This document shows positions 10,484 through 20,110 of a DNA stretch of 64,000 nt, in pieces (positions within the stretch are counted from its first letter, which is position 1; each line of letters opens with the position of its first letter). The notes below the pieces were generated by a model, which was given only the letters and a program-made list of their open reading frames with translations, made no database searches and was not told where the DNA came from. The DNA is from Laccaria trichodermophora (taxonomy: Eukaryota > Basidiomycota > Agaricomycetes > Agaricales > Hydnangiaceae), in NCBI GenBank assembly GCA_018417955.1, contig JACTVC010000008.1:1426001-1490000 (forward strand), in the 5' to 3' direction. Made by a program: the position numbers and the translations under genes.

Positions 10484-13081
10484 ATGGATCACGCAATCCA
10501 CCACCTAAACCCTCTCGCGACAGCAACCGTCAGGATCGATCCCGATGCCATTTGGATGGGATTGGATTCGGACACCTCCCTCATCCCAGAGGCCGCCATA
10601 GCCTTCAAGGACATTCCGGATCCTTGCTGGAGCGTCGAGGACTTCTCGGACACTGGCCGTATTCTACCCATCGACAACGCTAGGGATCCAGATTGGTACC
10701 GAGAAGACGAGCAATGGGCCGCGTGGACTCCCACCTCCTTTCTGCTTAAACAGAGGCCGTGGTACGATCAACTGGAGACGGCGGTCCCTGTAGAAGAGAG
10801 GTTAGGCGGATGGTCAATGGCAGAGCACCAACGACAGGTCTGTATGACGGACTTGACACGAACTCAGAGCTGCATACGCTACATCGTTGAGTTCGATGAC
10901 CGCTTCCCACCTCGAGCAAAAATCCCGCCCTTCTTCCCACTGGATCGCCTCGCCAAAGTCTATTCAACTCGAAAGATGGTTCAGATCAGCGCAGCGAAAG
11001 CAAAACGCTCAGTCCTGCACGCACTAGCGTTCCTTTCATGGTGGACCACCGTCGTCGTCAGTTGGGAAGAGAACCTAGCGGACAGCGTAGTAAGCATCGT
11101 TACCTCCCTTCTCTCCACCGTCAAAGGGAAGAGAGGCGTCATATGCGACCTAGAAAGGGATTGGTCGACCATCGACATCCCGCTGTACATCCAGAATCAC
11201 ATCCCCTTTTTCTATCTGTGGAACTTCGAGGCTAAAATCGACAAGCGCTTTAGCCGCCTGAACCCCGCCCTCAATCTGACTTATTGGGCAGTCAAGCAAG
11301 GGACAGCGCTAACGCTCGCCAAGGACCTCGAAGAAGAAGATATCAATAAGATCGCGCGGCAAGCCTTCAGACTCGACCACTTTTTCCAGGAAGCCTTCAC
11401 TTACCGCTCGTTCGACGACCCCAGGATTCTTTCCACCTACGCATTCTTCATCATCGATTTCGAGGGATGGAAGCGCAGGCCTATTCCATACGACGAAGCC
11501 TTTATAACATCTCTCCTTAAATTCTACTACTACGACGTCCTGGACGAAGACGGCAACGACAATTATAAGACCGTGATATTCTGGAGATGGCGTAAACGTG
11601 AACCGAAGGACGATTACCTCAAACGTCAGTATAAAGTTGGCCTACCCGGGGAGGAGCGAGCAATAACGATTCGTGAAATCCACAAGTTCAGTTACGGTCC
11701 CAAACCAGGCATGTCGTATGATATCGAGACAGGCCTTATCACAGGGAAGACGAAGCCAGCAAAGACCACTACCTCTCTGCTGCAACGGATGGACATGGAC
11801 GAAACCGAAACCAACAAGTCATTACAGGAACGCCTATCCGACAATACACAATCCGAAAGGTCCGTCGACGAAAGCAGTGACTCCACAGAGGAAGAAATCA
11901 CCAGATTCCCTACGGTACCCGACATTCTCTACCATCCACGAGCAGTCAACAGCCCCGCGGCCTGGATTCGACGCAACGAAGAGCTCCTGACAAAGGCACG
12001 CCGCAACACGGCGGAACTCCGAACAGCCCGTGGAGACGACATCACTTCACTCCGTCGTTCCCAGTCCCCAGCCCACCTATCCGACCCCTACTTCTCGCCT
12101 CACGAGAGTCCTGAAGTTATGTTCAGGCGTCTGCTGAAGGACGAGTCCGCGAAAATCACCTACATGGCAAGCACCTGGTGCGCACCGCACTACGCCTGGA
12201 ATGCAGACTTTATCGAAGCCGCATTCATCTTCGTCCCAGATGTAGAAAGCGAGGCCCGTATGCGGTACTGGGCAAACTGTTGGGACACGATAGCGACCAT
12301 CCAGAGGCTTCTCACAACAGCCGTGGAGCACGGCCTACGATTTTACCTCGCCTTACCACCGGACCGCGTCAGGCAATTCCGGCCACTGGTCGTCGACAAT
12401 CTCGATAGGAGTTCCGCGTCGTTCCTGTACAGCACTGGTTTCCAGGAGCAGACATTATCGCCCACGGACAACGGCGCCACCTTCTGCTCTTCCTACCTAG
12501 CAAAGATCAACGACATTCTGAGACGTCCTCACGCCCGCGCGTTTATAGCTGAAGGAGGGCAAATCAGCTGGATCGCTCGACACTGGGCTGGTACTAGACT
12601 GGTGGAGGAATTTATGTCCGGTCCGTCGATCCAAGTCACCATTCACAACAGGGGTTTCTACGACTCCGCCTCCGAAAATGCATCTTATCTAGCGCATGAT
12701 ATCGTATCGGAGCAAGAGAAAGACCTCCTACTAGGCTACTGCCCAGGCTCTAACGGCTGTCTAGGACGATGGCTTTTCCCACCTTCGGATATCTTTGACA
12801 ACAACTTCGAACTATGGACTGGAGAATGGAACTCAGCCCTCGATCACATCTATGGAAGGCTAGCCGAAGACATAGCTCGAGGCCGCGCGAAACTGCGAAC
12901 AAGGGAGAAGTGGAAGTGCTGGATCAGGAACAATGTGAGAGGCCAACGTCGCCCCAGTTATCTCCCTTCTCGATCAGACTTCAACGACGTTATGGAGGGT
13001 ATCATGCGCGCGGGTCTGGAGCCCACTTGGCACAAGAAGCAAATTGACGACATCGTATTCCCTGAACGACAAACGGATTAA
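10484..13081 (+). CDS. Intronless 865-aa protein, expanded agaricomycete family, in env-like position of an LTR element
   Basis: A single long ORF; the first ATG of the frame is 10484 (MDHAIHHLNPLATATV) and TAA ends at 13081. An acidic Ser-rich linker (about residues 450-490) separates two globular halves. The C-terminal half contains CAPHYAWNADFIEAAF, RMRYWANCW, HARAFIAEGGQISWIAR and EQEKDLLLGYCPGS, blocks I recall from very many unannotated mushroom proteins. No polymerase, protease or nuclease motif is visible, and no signal peptide. The context is a gypsy pol end upstream on the same strand, and downstream, only 10 bases after the stop, a purine-rich tract (AGAAAGTGGGGGG) followed by TGTAG. 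This is the arrangement of the last ORF of an LTR retrotransposon. Function unknown. Confidence 0.7.
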   Translation: MDHAIHHLNPLATATVRIDPDAIWMGLDSDTSLIPEAAIAFKDIPDPCWSVEDFSDTGRILPIDNARDPDWYREDEQWAAWTPTSFLLKQRPWYDQLETAVPVEERLGGWSMAEHQRQVCMTDLTRTQSCIRYIVEFDDRFPPRAKIPPFFPLDRLAKVYSTRKMVQISAAKAKRSVLHALAFLSWWTTVVVSWEENLADSVVSIVTSLLSTVKGKRGVICDLERDWSTIDIPLYIQNHIPFFYLWNFEAKIDKRFSRLNPALNLTYWAVKQGTALTLAKDLEEEDINKIARQAFRLDHFFQEAFTYRSFDDPRILSTYAFFIIDFEGWKRRPIPYDEAFITSLLKFYYYDVLDEDGNDNYKTVIFWRWRKREPKDDYLKRQYKVGLPGEERAITIREIHKFSYGPKPGMSYDIETGLITGKTKPAKTTTSLLQRMDMDETETNKSLQERLSDNTQSERSVDESSDSTEEEITRFPTVPDILYHPRAVNSPAAWIRRNEELLTKARRNTAELRTARGDDITSLRRSQSPAHLSDPYFSPHESPEVMFRRLLKDESAKITYMASTWCAPHYAWNADFIEAAFIFVPDVESEARMRYWANCWDTIATIQRLLTTAVEHGLRFYLALPPDRVRQFRPLVVDNLDRSSASFLYSTGFQEQTLSPTDNGATFCSSYLAKINDILRRPHARAFIAEGGQISWIARHWAGTRLVEEFMSGPSIQVTIHNRGFYDSASENASYLAHDIVSEQEKDLLLGYCPGSNGCLGRWLFPPSDIFDNNFELWTGEWNSALDHIYGRLAEDIARGRAKLRTREKWKCWIRNNVRGQRRPSYLPSRSDFNDVMEGIMRAGLEPTWHKKQIDDIVFPERQTD

Positions 13082-13090
13082 TCGGGAACC

Positions 13091-13290
13091 AGAAAGTGGG
13101 GGGCTTTGTAGCATGCAAGTAAGATCCTACTTCTATATCCTTTCCACTCCCCGAAGTCTGCCTTTATGCCTTTTTACTTTGTATTACATCATGCCTTACA
13201 TAAGCATTGTAGTTATACCTCATGTAGTACATGAGGCAATAGTATCTCTTTTACCACCACTTGTAAATCTTGTATCACTCGGATACTAAG
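13091..13290 (+). mobile_element. Polypurine tract and LTR-like sequence following the 865-aa ORF
   Basis: Purine-rich AGAAAGTGGGGGGCTT (13091-13106) precedes TGTAGCATGC at 13107. The following 180 bp resemble the better-defined LTR at 13832: both have CTATAT about 20-25 nt in, TTTCCACT, and TTGTATTACAT at a comparable offset. No CA terminus could be fixed, so the right edge is arbitrary. I read it as a diverged or truncated 3' LTR. Confidence 0.4.
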
Positions 13291-13548
13291 GCCCTACCAA
13301 CGGCTTTACTTCGAGCCACGAGAAATAGCAAGTAGACTTAGAGAGGAATCGTTGTTGCAATCTCCACTGGGACCGTCCGTGGAGATCGGAACACGGGTAC
13401 GCTGAACGGTCACGTTCCACGACTCCGAGCACACAACGATTCCGTTTGGATCAACTAGGTGAGTCTTTACACCTCTGTACGTCTCGTCCGCTGGGTGCTC
13501 CAACGACTGTCCCGCTACCTGAGTGAATCCTACGTCAAGTAGCGCTCA

Positions 13549-13822
13549 CATGGAGCGGCGAATGGACTGCCGGCTGCGATTCCATCTTCCACCTCATTGC
13601 TAAGTCACTCGAGAAAGGAACCGCAAAGCCTCTGACGCGCAAGGGCTGGAAGTCTTACTTGCATAGCACAAATCATGGCGTCCGTCGTCCCACCACGCTC
13701 ATTATGCCAGTACACTTCTCCAAGGTGGATGAACTCTTGCTCTCATTTCCGGATTCCTGGCACGGCAAGCGTATCGCTGACATCGTCATCCCTGCTCATT
13801 TTGATTCCTTAAGTGGAAATTA
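13549..13822 (+). pseudogene. Second, degenerate copy of the 3' end of the 865-aa ORF family
   Basis: The frame GEWTAGCDSIFHLIAKSLEK, KGWKSYLHSTNHGVRRPT and WHGKRIADIVIPAHFDSL, ending in TAG, parallels the last 90 residues of the ORF ending at 13081 (EWNSALDHIYGRLAEDI, KWKCWIRNNVRG, WHKKQIDDIVFPE). The rest of the gene is missing upstream. As in the first copy, the stop codon is directly followed by a purine/G-run tract and a TG-starting LTR-like sequence. Two separate copies with the same 3' arrangement argue that the family belongs to an LTR retrotransposon. Confidence 0.6.
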
Positions 13823-13831
13823 GGGGGGCTT

Positions 13832-14318
13832 TGTGGCGAGTGTCCTGCATTCTATATAATTTCCACTTCATGAACTTCTGCACGTACGTTATGACACTTT
13901 ATCTTCGTTACTACATGTTCTGGCACTTGCTTACGCAAGCACACGATTCAACTTGTATTACATACTTTTAGTCACATGATGTAACTCATCTTTTTTCTAT
14001 TCTTCAACCACCACTACATATACCCTGTGTCTGAATAGCATCGTATCGCATTCTTCCTAGAAGTATAGTAAGTGTTTGAGTTTAGTATAAGGTCACTGAA
14101 TACTCTCTCAGAGGTGTTCGGTCTCTATACACTGACTTTTACTTACTCTCCCGTCTACTGCTTTCTCGAGGATTTCCTGAGAAAGTGCAGAGATCGTGCA
14201 ACAGATATCCGTAGCGTCAACAATCTCCGCTTAGTATTCGTGAGATTAGACCAAGCCTTACGGCTGATTGCACACCATTGTAATATTGGTGTTTACACGT
14301 CCGCCAGCTCACTTGTCA
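13832..14318 (+). mobile_element. LTR (about 487 bp) flanked by polypurine tract and tRNA-iMet-type primer binding site
   Basis: TGTGGCGAG at 13832 follows a G-rich tract (TTAGGGGGGCTT, 13821-13832). CTATATAAT is at 13852. The stretch ends with TTGTCA at 14318, and one base later TGGTATCAGA (14320-14329) matches the usual initiator-Met tRNA primer site. A tract before and a primer site after the same LTR means it served as 3' LTR for the left sequence and 5' LTR for the right, as in tandem or recombined elements. The internal region to the right is quickly interrupted by a MITE at 14368. The opposite LTR was not found, so the edges are inferred. Confidence 0.5.
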
Positions 14319-14365
14319 TTGGTATCAGAATCCCACTCAGTTTCGCTAACTCACGGAACACCTAT

Positions 14366-14953
14366 TACAGTTGACATTCTCACAATGCATAATGCCAGTC
14401 CCCTACTTTTTCTATGCATTGTGACATTCTATGCAAGGTAAGATGTGTCACAGAGCATGACTATCTGTGACCTCTGCCAAAAATGTCATGCTTCCAAAGT
14501 CACCAAGCAGTTGACATGGTATTGGCATTCATGTGAGTGAGTTTGCTTGAACAATGTGGCCTGTACCTTTCCGTTTCTTCAGATCCCTTTGCAAAAAGCT
14601 GCAAAAATGGACCCCAAGTACACAATTTTGGGCAAGGGTCTGCATGTGACCTGCTTAAAATGGAAGCTCTGTGTGACTTTTATGTGTTGAAAAGTTTTTG
14701 AGGGTGTATTTGTGGCAAACAGGACATAATAGGGTAGATTTTTACCTCAAAAAAATTAGGTACAGTGAGGTGAACAGGTAAATACACCAGGAACCTGTAG
14801 ATATAGTCATGCATAACCCCCAAATATGTTATGCATTATTCGATACGAGGTTTCACGCACAAATCCCTGTGTACCGAGTTGGTCCCCAGAAATTTCCATG
14901 CATTACGAGATTTATGCATTACAAGTATATGCATTGTGAGCATGTCGACTGTA
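14366..14953. mobile_element. Tc1/mariner-like MITE, 584 bp, TA target duplication
   Basis: Element 14368-14951 begins CAGTTGACATTCTCACAATG and its right end is the inverse complement of CAGTCGACATGCTCACAATG, about 25 bp of imperfect terminal inverted repeat. TA flanks both ends (14366-14367, 14952-14953). CAGT ends with a TA duplication are typical of Tc1/mariner-derived elements. There is no transposase ORF. The interior also holds an inverted CACAATGCATA pair (14382-14392 with 14414-14424) and a segment at about 14590-14700 that is clearly related to the interior of the element at 45280-45708. Confidence 0.65.
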
Positions 14954-14980
14954 CTTCACACCATGCAGCTAAACTATATG

Positions 14981-15065
14981 CCAGAATGGTGCAGTGGTTA
15001 GATCTTGAGAAGTTGCTGTTGTTTGGTCATATGATGTGGGTTTGATTCCTGCCTTGGTCAATTAT
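14981..15065 (+). repeat. tRNA-like SINE head (A and B boxes)
   Basis: TGGTGCAGTGG at 14987-14997 fits the polymerase III A box, and GGTTTGATTCC at 15039-15049 fits the B box, with about 40 nt between them as in tRNA-derived SINEs. The segment does not fold into a convincing complete tRNA and has no obvious anticodon stem, so it is more likely a SINE or tRNA relic than a functional tRNA gene. A poly-A or simple-repeat tail is not clear, although TTAGG-rich repeats begin 50 bp downstream. Confidence 0.4.
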
Positions 15066-15106
15066 TTTATGCTGCACTTAAAGCAATTCTCTTTTATTTA
15101 CTTATA

Positions 15107-15232
15107 CATTAGGTTAAGAAGTTAGAGTTAATGGTTAGGGTTGGGGATATTTTTCTCCCTGTGCAGTAGCATGTTCTGAGTTAGGTTAGGAGGTTAGGGT
15201 AGGTTAGGTTAGGAGGTTATGAGGTTAGGGGC
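15107..15232 (+). repeat. Interstitial telomere-like TTAGG/TTAGGG-rich repeats
   Basis: Irregular units GGTTAGGGTTGGGG (about 15133) and TTAGGTTAGGAGGTTAGGGTAGG (15181 on, given here in its first part only as TTAGGTTAGGAGG) recur. Fungal telomeres are TTAGGG repeats; the units here are degenerate. Two adjacent hairpins follow directly. Confidence 0.5.
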
Positions 15233-15294
15233 TCGAGAATGCACGGTAGCACATTCTTGAGCTGACTTAGGGCAATGGCACATTGCCCTAAGTC
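15229..15294. repeat. Two adjacent hairpins
   Basis: The second hairpin is perfect: GACTTAGGGCAAT (15264-15276), five-base loop GGCAC, then ATTGCCCTAAGTC (15282-15294). The first is imperfect, pairing GCTCGAGAATG (15229-15239) with CATTCTTGAGC (15253-15263). They could form part of a transposon end or a structured RNA; no other support. Confidence 0.5.
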
Positions 15295-16480
15295 ATGTGA
15301 GACTACCATATGCAGAAGGTCGGTGATTACTGACACATCACATGTGTCATAGTGGGGGAGAGCAAGGGGGGTCACTGCCTTCTCACACAGGGCAGTGATT
15401 GTCAGTGCTGTGTCCACAATGTCAGTGGGTGTGAGCTGCAGGATGCTATGCAGGACATCATCCTGTTTCAGGTAAGAAAGCCCTGTCAAATGCTGTTAAA
15501 TTTCACAGCAGTAAGAGCTGGCATCACTCACAGTCACGAGGGGATTTCTGTTTCTGCCTGTCCTTTGCATATGCATTGTCGACTGCTACAAAGAGGAACA
15601 GCTAGAATGATGGCAGTCAACAGGTGTTATATGCCTATTGACCCTATGCAGGCATGCAGCATAAGCACTGCAATGGGTGGAGTTCCCATGCCTGTGGGTG
15701 GTAGCAGCTGCTATGATTTCTGTATTGATAATTGCCTTAATTTGGTAAATAGTTCCCACACCCCTGTCTTGTCTTGTCCTTTGATGTTTTTGACATATTT
15801 CCCTCCACAGTACTGCATTATCCATTGTTACTAAAAATGCCATTTATCAATGGTAATTTTAGCTTGAGGAATGTCTCTAACTACATGTTATGCAACCTGG
15901 CAGACAAATGTTGCAACACAATTCCAGCCTAGATCTCAATGCAAAGGAGTTGAAGCTCAAATTCATAAATCTGAAAAAGATACAGCTTCACAACCACAAC
16001 ATTTGATAACTTTACCAGTGGCCCAGCCCCCAATACCAGGAAAGCAACTAGCAGTCATTCTGCTGATCAAAACCAAGCAATGCTCTATAATATCCATCTT
16101 CTACCTGTTGCAGGACCAAGTGTATCTCCCAATGAGAATAATACATTGGGGCAGACACAAACACTAGATACCCAACAGAAAAATAGAAAATCAACACAGG
16201 ATGTTGGTCTAAAATGTGCAGAAAGAATTGTTGGAAGTGTCAAAAAGAAGGATGTGGAGGGATAATTAGGATGGATCAGTGCATAAATGCCTGTCACTTG
16301 AGACAGGGTCCAATGTTTGATCTGGGCAAAGGTACCTCCATAATTGTCGACACTCCTAGAATAATAAAGTTGTTGTGTATGCCAAAAACATTGATTAACA
16401 AAACTTTAAACTGTTGCACAATAAGAACATCAGCCATATTGACAGACCAATTCCATTATTTTATTCTTTAACATATTCTT
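15295..16480. other. AT-rich repeat-derived stretch with a short Cys-rich coding relic
   Basis: No intact gene. At about 16214-16262 (+) one frame reads CRKNCWKCQKEGCGG, a cysteine spacing reminiscent of zinc-knuckle or BED-like modules of transposon proteins. It is surrounded by conflicting short frames, so I take it as a relic. The remainder of the stretch shows nothing I recognise. Confidence 0.3.
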
Positions 16481-17220
16481 CAGCTGAGTGGTGTTGCCAT
16501 GGCTACCAAAACTATTTCTCAAAGACATTGTTTAAATATGCAAATTAAATGTGGTTGAAGTTCTTATTGTTCTTTATTTTCTGATTTTGAGAATTAATGT
16601 TTTTGGGATGCACAATCACTTCATTATTTTTTAAGTGGCTACAATTAAGGAGGTACATTTGTCCTGGTTATTTATTAGGCCCTGCCTCAAGTGTGTGGTT
16701 CATGTGGCTGAAAGGATTGTAAAGGAAAGGATCTCTTGATGTTTTGGATTTGTTTTGGGTGGTCAGAATGCTAAAAAGTCCCCATGGTTTTATTTTTCAC
16801 CTTCAGAAGTATTATGGAAAAGTAATATAACAATCATTATAGACTGTAGACATTTTTTGAAATTTTTTATCAATTGCAAGCATACCAAGAAGTGTAGAAA
16901 TCCCTGCTTTTTCTCTTTTTCTCTTTCCTTTTATACTCCCACAACCATGATAACCGGGCCCTGCAATGAGGACAAATCAGGAAAATGTTGAAACTTCATC
17001 CCCGTGCTCTGGCCTTTTTCCATTACTTTTACACTGGTAATTAGTTCCATCATTTAGGGTCTTTGTACAGGAAAAAAGAAAAAGGTAAAAAGGATGTAAT
17101 AAAGCATCTACTTATATACATCAAGAACAGACAGGGAAATCCGATCTCAACAACACATGAAAAAAAAAATTGCACCCTGCAATGCTGAGCTGCATTTGAA
17201 AACCATCATGCATCTACAAC
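16481..17220. other. AT-rich spacer, nothing recognisable
   Basis: Poly-A/T-rich sequence, including an A9 run near 17161. No coding block, inverted repeat or tandem array was recognised. Confidence 0.4.
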
Positions 17221-17339
17221 ACTAAGCTGCATTCACAATCTGTCTGCACAATTGCCTGCAATGCCAAGTGCATGTCGTGTTTCCTGTTTCCAGGCAAGGG
17301 AGGTAAGTGGAGGGCAGAGGGCAAGGGTGGTTGAGGTCG

Positions 17340-17680
17340 ACGTGGAATGTTCGTGGTCCATTGTCGTTGTCATCCATCCTGGTCATGGTTGTTGTGGTCA
17401 TGGTTGCGTTGTGTTGGTCTGGCGTTGGCGTCGTCATCATCTGGTCGTGGTTGCGATCATCCATTGTCTTCGTCTTCATGTCATGGTGATCGTGGTCCAT
17501 CGTTGTTGTCATGCATTGTGGTCACAAGCATGTGGTTGTGGTTGCATTGTGGTGGTGTTGCCCATGGCGGTGACTGTTGCATCATGGTGGTACCGTCTTC
17601 GTGATCGTCCGTTGTGGTCCATTGTCGTCAACAAAGAAGGTCCACTGTCGTCAATGAAGAACGACAACAGATGTTGTCGT
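17340..17680. repeat. Low-complexity GTC/ATG/GTTG-rich cryptic repeat
   Basis: Dense degenerate repetition of GTCATGGTTG-, GTGGTC- and CGTCGTC-like words. It creates open frames on both strands (Met/Asp/Thr/His-rich on minus, Val/Trp/His-rich on plus). No protein-like periodicity or family resemblance; I do not treat either frame as a gene. Confidence 0.5.
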
Positions 17681-17892
17681 CATTTGGTTGCCACATCTCT
17701 TGCTCGTCAAAGCAAAGAGTGGGGAGGGGAGTGCTATATACTTACCATTGAAGTCAGCTGTCTTCATAGTCATCCGTTGTGGGAGCATGGTTGTCCATTG
17801 TGGTAGGAAGAGGATGCCATGGTAGTATTCGATGTGTCAGAGGCTGAGGAATGGTTAGATAAACAAAAAGGAGGGAGAGGGGGGCCACTCAC

Positions 17893-18014
17893 AATTCAGC
17901 AACCATAGCCTTCCACTCAAGGTCATACCAAGATCGTTGTTCAAGGAAAACATCATCAGCCTCATCAATCAACACAATACCCTTCCACACTGTAGCAATG
18001 CAGAAGCCAGGGCA
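17893..18014 (-). pseudogene. AAA+ ATPase fragment (Walker B exon)
   Basis: The minus frame reads ATVWKGIVLIDEADDVFLEQ followed by RSWYDLEWKAMVAEL and a GTGAGT donor. This is the Walker B / sensor region of fungal AAA+ ATPases of the BCS1/VCP-like expanded class (usual form VLIDEADVFLEQRS). The Walker A exon upstream and the second sensor downstream are not in an assemblable frame, so this is an exon-sized relic. A duplicated Asp inside the DEAD box (DEADDVF) is a further sign of decay. Confidence 0.65.
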
Positions 18015-18924
18015 CCATGTGCCCATTTTGCAGACAACGACAATATGTCGTCTTGGGGTGTGGAGGGGTGCAGGGCATTATGGATGGGGTGGGAGAGCAT
18101 CTGTGCATGAACGTGGTTTGTGGAAGTGGAAATGTCTTCATGCCTGAAGGGGTGCAGGATGAAATGGCGGAGTCAGCATCAAAGCTAAATGGCGAGAGTA
18201 AGTCAGTATTATTTCCTATATTCTTCCGCAACACCAGCATACCTTTGTATAGTCGATGTACCCCTGTTTGGCAGACATCGATACATACACTCAAGGTCAC
18301 CACCAACATTGATGAGCCCAGGAACAGGTAGGGTGATGTGGATGTGGTGTTCATAGGCAGATGTCAACAATGACATGTGTCTTTGGGGAAAGTCTGCGAT
18401 AAATGAGAGGTAAGTATCATCCAAGTATCATCTGTGTATCATTAAGAAAGTATACAGCTCACATTATGTTCAGAAGAATTCTGCATCGTGGTGCTTTGCA
18501 CCGCTCCTCCAACCTGTCCTTAGGTGTTGCAGTCACAGAATCCTCCCATGGGAGCCCCTTAATCTAACCTGTGAGGGAAAAGTGTTGCAGTTATCGAGTT
18601 TCTCGCCAGAGCCCATCATGAACGACCGGTAGTTTAGGGAGGGCATTCCGACCAGTCGTTGGTGGTGGAAGATGCACTTGAAAGCTCCTGCAGAATGTAT
18701 ACTGCAGTTGACATTGACTGGGTTGGCAGTATGTTTGGCAGAACCCAAGCAAATATTTATTTGCATAATCACAAACAATGTGTCACATACCCTGAGGAAA
18801 AGTACGTTCTTTTGCTTTCCAGTCGATCATCTCCTGTAATAAAATCCATCCAACAGCTAAATAGGTTCCTATACCCCCAACCATAGTCCGCAAAGCTCGT
18901 GCCTCGCTCCCACACCCCACCCAA

Positions 18925-20110
18925 AATGCCACATTACTTGCCCATGATGCATCATGCTCCCAGGGCCCCGGGGACGGTGTTTCTCAATGACCCAAACATC
19001 CAGGACTTCAAGTCCCATTGGTGTTTTGCCAATGCTGTGAAGTGCTATTTGGATGTGGAATGCCAGAGGCCTCAGTTGAGCATGGTGCATGCATTGGACT
19101 TCCTGGCTGGCTTTCATGCTTCTCAGGGGGATCAGACACTTGGGTTTCTCTATTCCGGTCAGTCACCCTCTCACTCTGTGAAGATGCTCTTTGAGGGTCT
19201 GTTCAGACCTCGGTAACGAGAATGCGAGCACATTCTCATTTTGATGGCAGCTGGATTATTCCCACCTCGGATGCTAAGAAAATATTCAGACTCTGAATGA
19301 TCGCTTCTCATGCAACATCATCACTGCCCAAACCTTTCCATGCAATCCTCAACGTCGTCCCAAAGTATCTCATCATCGTTGAATACAGCGAGCTCATATA
19401 TAGTGCACCTCTATTGCCTAAATCTTCCTTTTCTTCTTTGTCTACTTTAATATATCAGGCAGAGTATTATTACAGAATTTCTTGTATCAAATGATTTGTA
19501 TTCAAAAATGTTTATAAAATGTGAGCTCATTGTGCTCGACAGCAAGGGGCACCCTTGGGATGATGTCCATCAATGCATGACAGTGTGGAAGGTTTTGACA
19601 TTGCATGAGAAGCAATCATTTGGAGTCTGAATATTTTCTTAGCATCCAAGTATATTTGGTGGGTGGGAATAATCCAGCTGCCATACGCATTCTCATTACC
19701 GAACAGACCCTGAAGATAGAGATTGTGTTACAGGCACAAGTGCCCAAATGGGTCAAACCCGTTAGTACTTTCCCTGTATAATCTGCAGCACAATGTCTCT
19801 AAAACTTTTTCATCACAGTGGGTCTAGGTGTCAATTGCCCAGACTGGGTCAAACTCGGTCTCATCAACGAGACTGAGAGGCTTGACCGAAATTGGGCGCA
19901 CTGGACCACATTCGCACAGGTTAGTCAATCTTTCATTGCTCATGAATGACCCTCTTACATTTTCTTAGGACGTGTGTTGGTCCCTGTATGTGGGATGAGA
20001 CTTCTGTGTCATGCCCCCATTGAATTCACCTGTCCCTGTCCCGACCAGATGCCATGGTGTCATCAACAGCTAAAGCCTGTGCTGGAGTGTAGTTGGTTCC
20101 CAGAGTGGTG
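18925..20110 (+). pseudogene. Fungal_trans-type (Zn2Cys6 family) transcription factor, broken copy
   Basis: Exon-like blocks on plus: FANAVKCYLDVECQRPQLSM and LAGFHASQGDQTLGFLYSGQS (18990-19160), then VNCPDWVKLGLINETERLDR with NWAHWTTFAQ (19830-19920), an intron (GTTAGT to TTAG), DVCWSLYVGRDFC and DQMPWCHQQ (19970-20065). These are the middle homology region of fungal binuclear-cluster regulators (WxxLGLIxExERLDRNWxxWxxF, CWSLYVGR). The zinc cluster itself is missing. The blocks are separated by an inverted duplication (19195-19712) and by stops and frame changes, so no intact protein can be made. Confidence 0.65.
19195..19712. repeat. Inverted duplication of a coding segment (about 200-bp arms)
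   Basis: Sequence at 19195-19397 reappears in inverse orientation at about 19520-19712, sharing for example GGCAGCTGGATTATTCCCA and GATGCTAAGAAAATATTCAG. Within the inverse copy a minus frame reads GNENAYGSWIIPTHQIYLDA followed by KKIFRLQMIASHAM, so the arms come from a protein-coding exon, probably the transcription-factor copy around it. Between the arms is about 120 bp of AT-rich DNA. Confidence 0.6.

Noticed and set aside
17222..17806. Overlapping Met/Asp/Thr-rich (minus) and Val/Trp/His-rich (plus) frames
   Set aside because: Both arise from degenerate GTC/ATG simple repeats; no family resemblance or start context.
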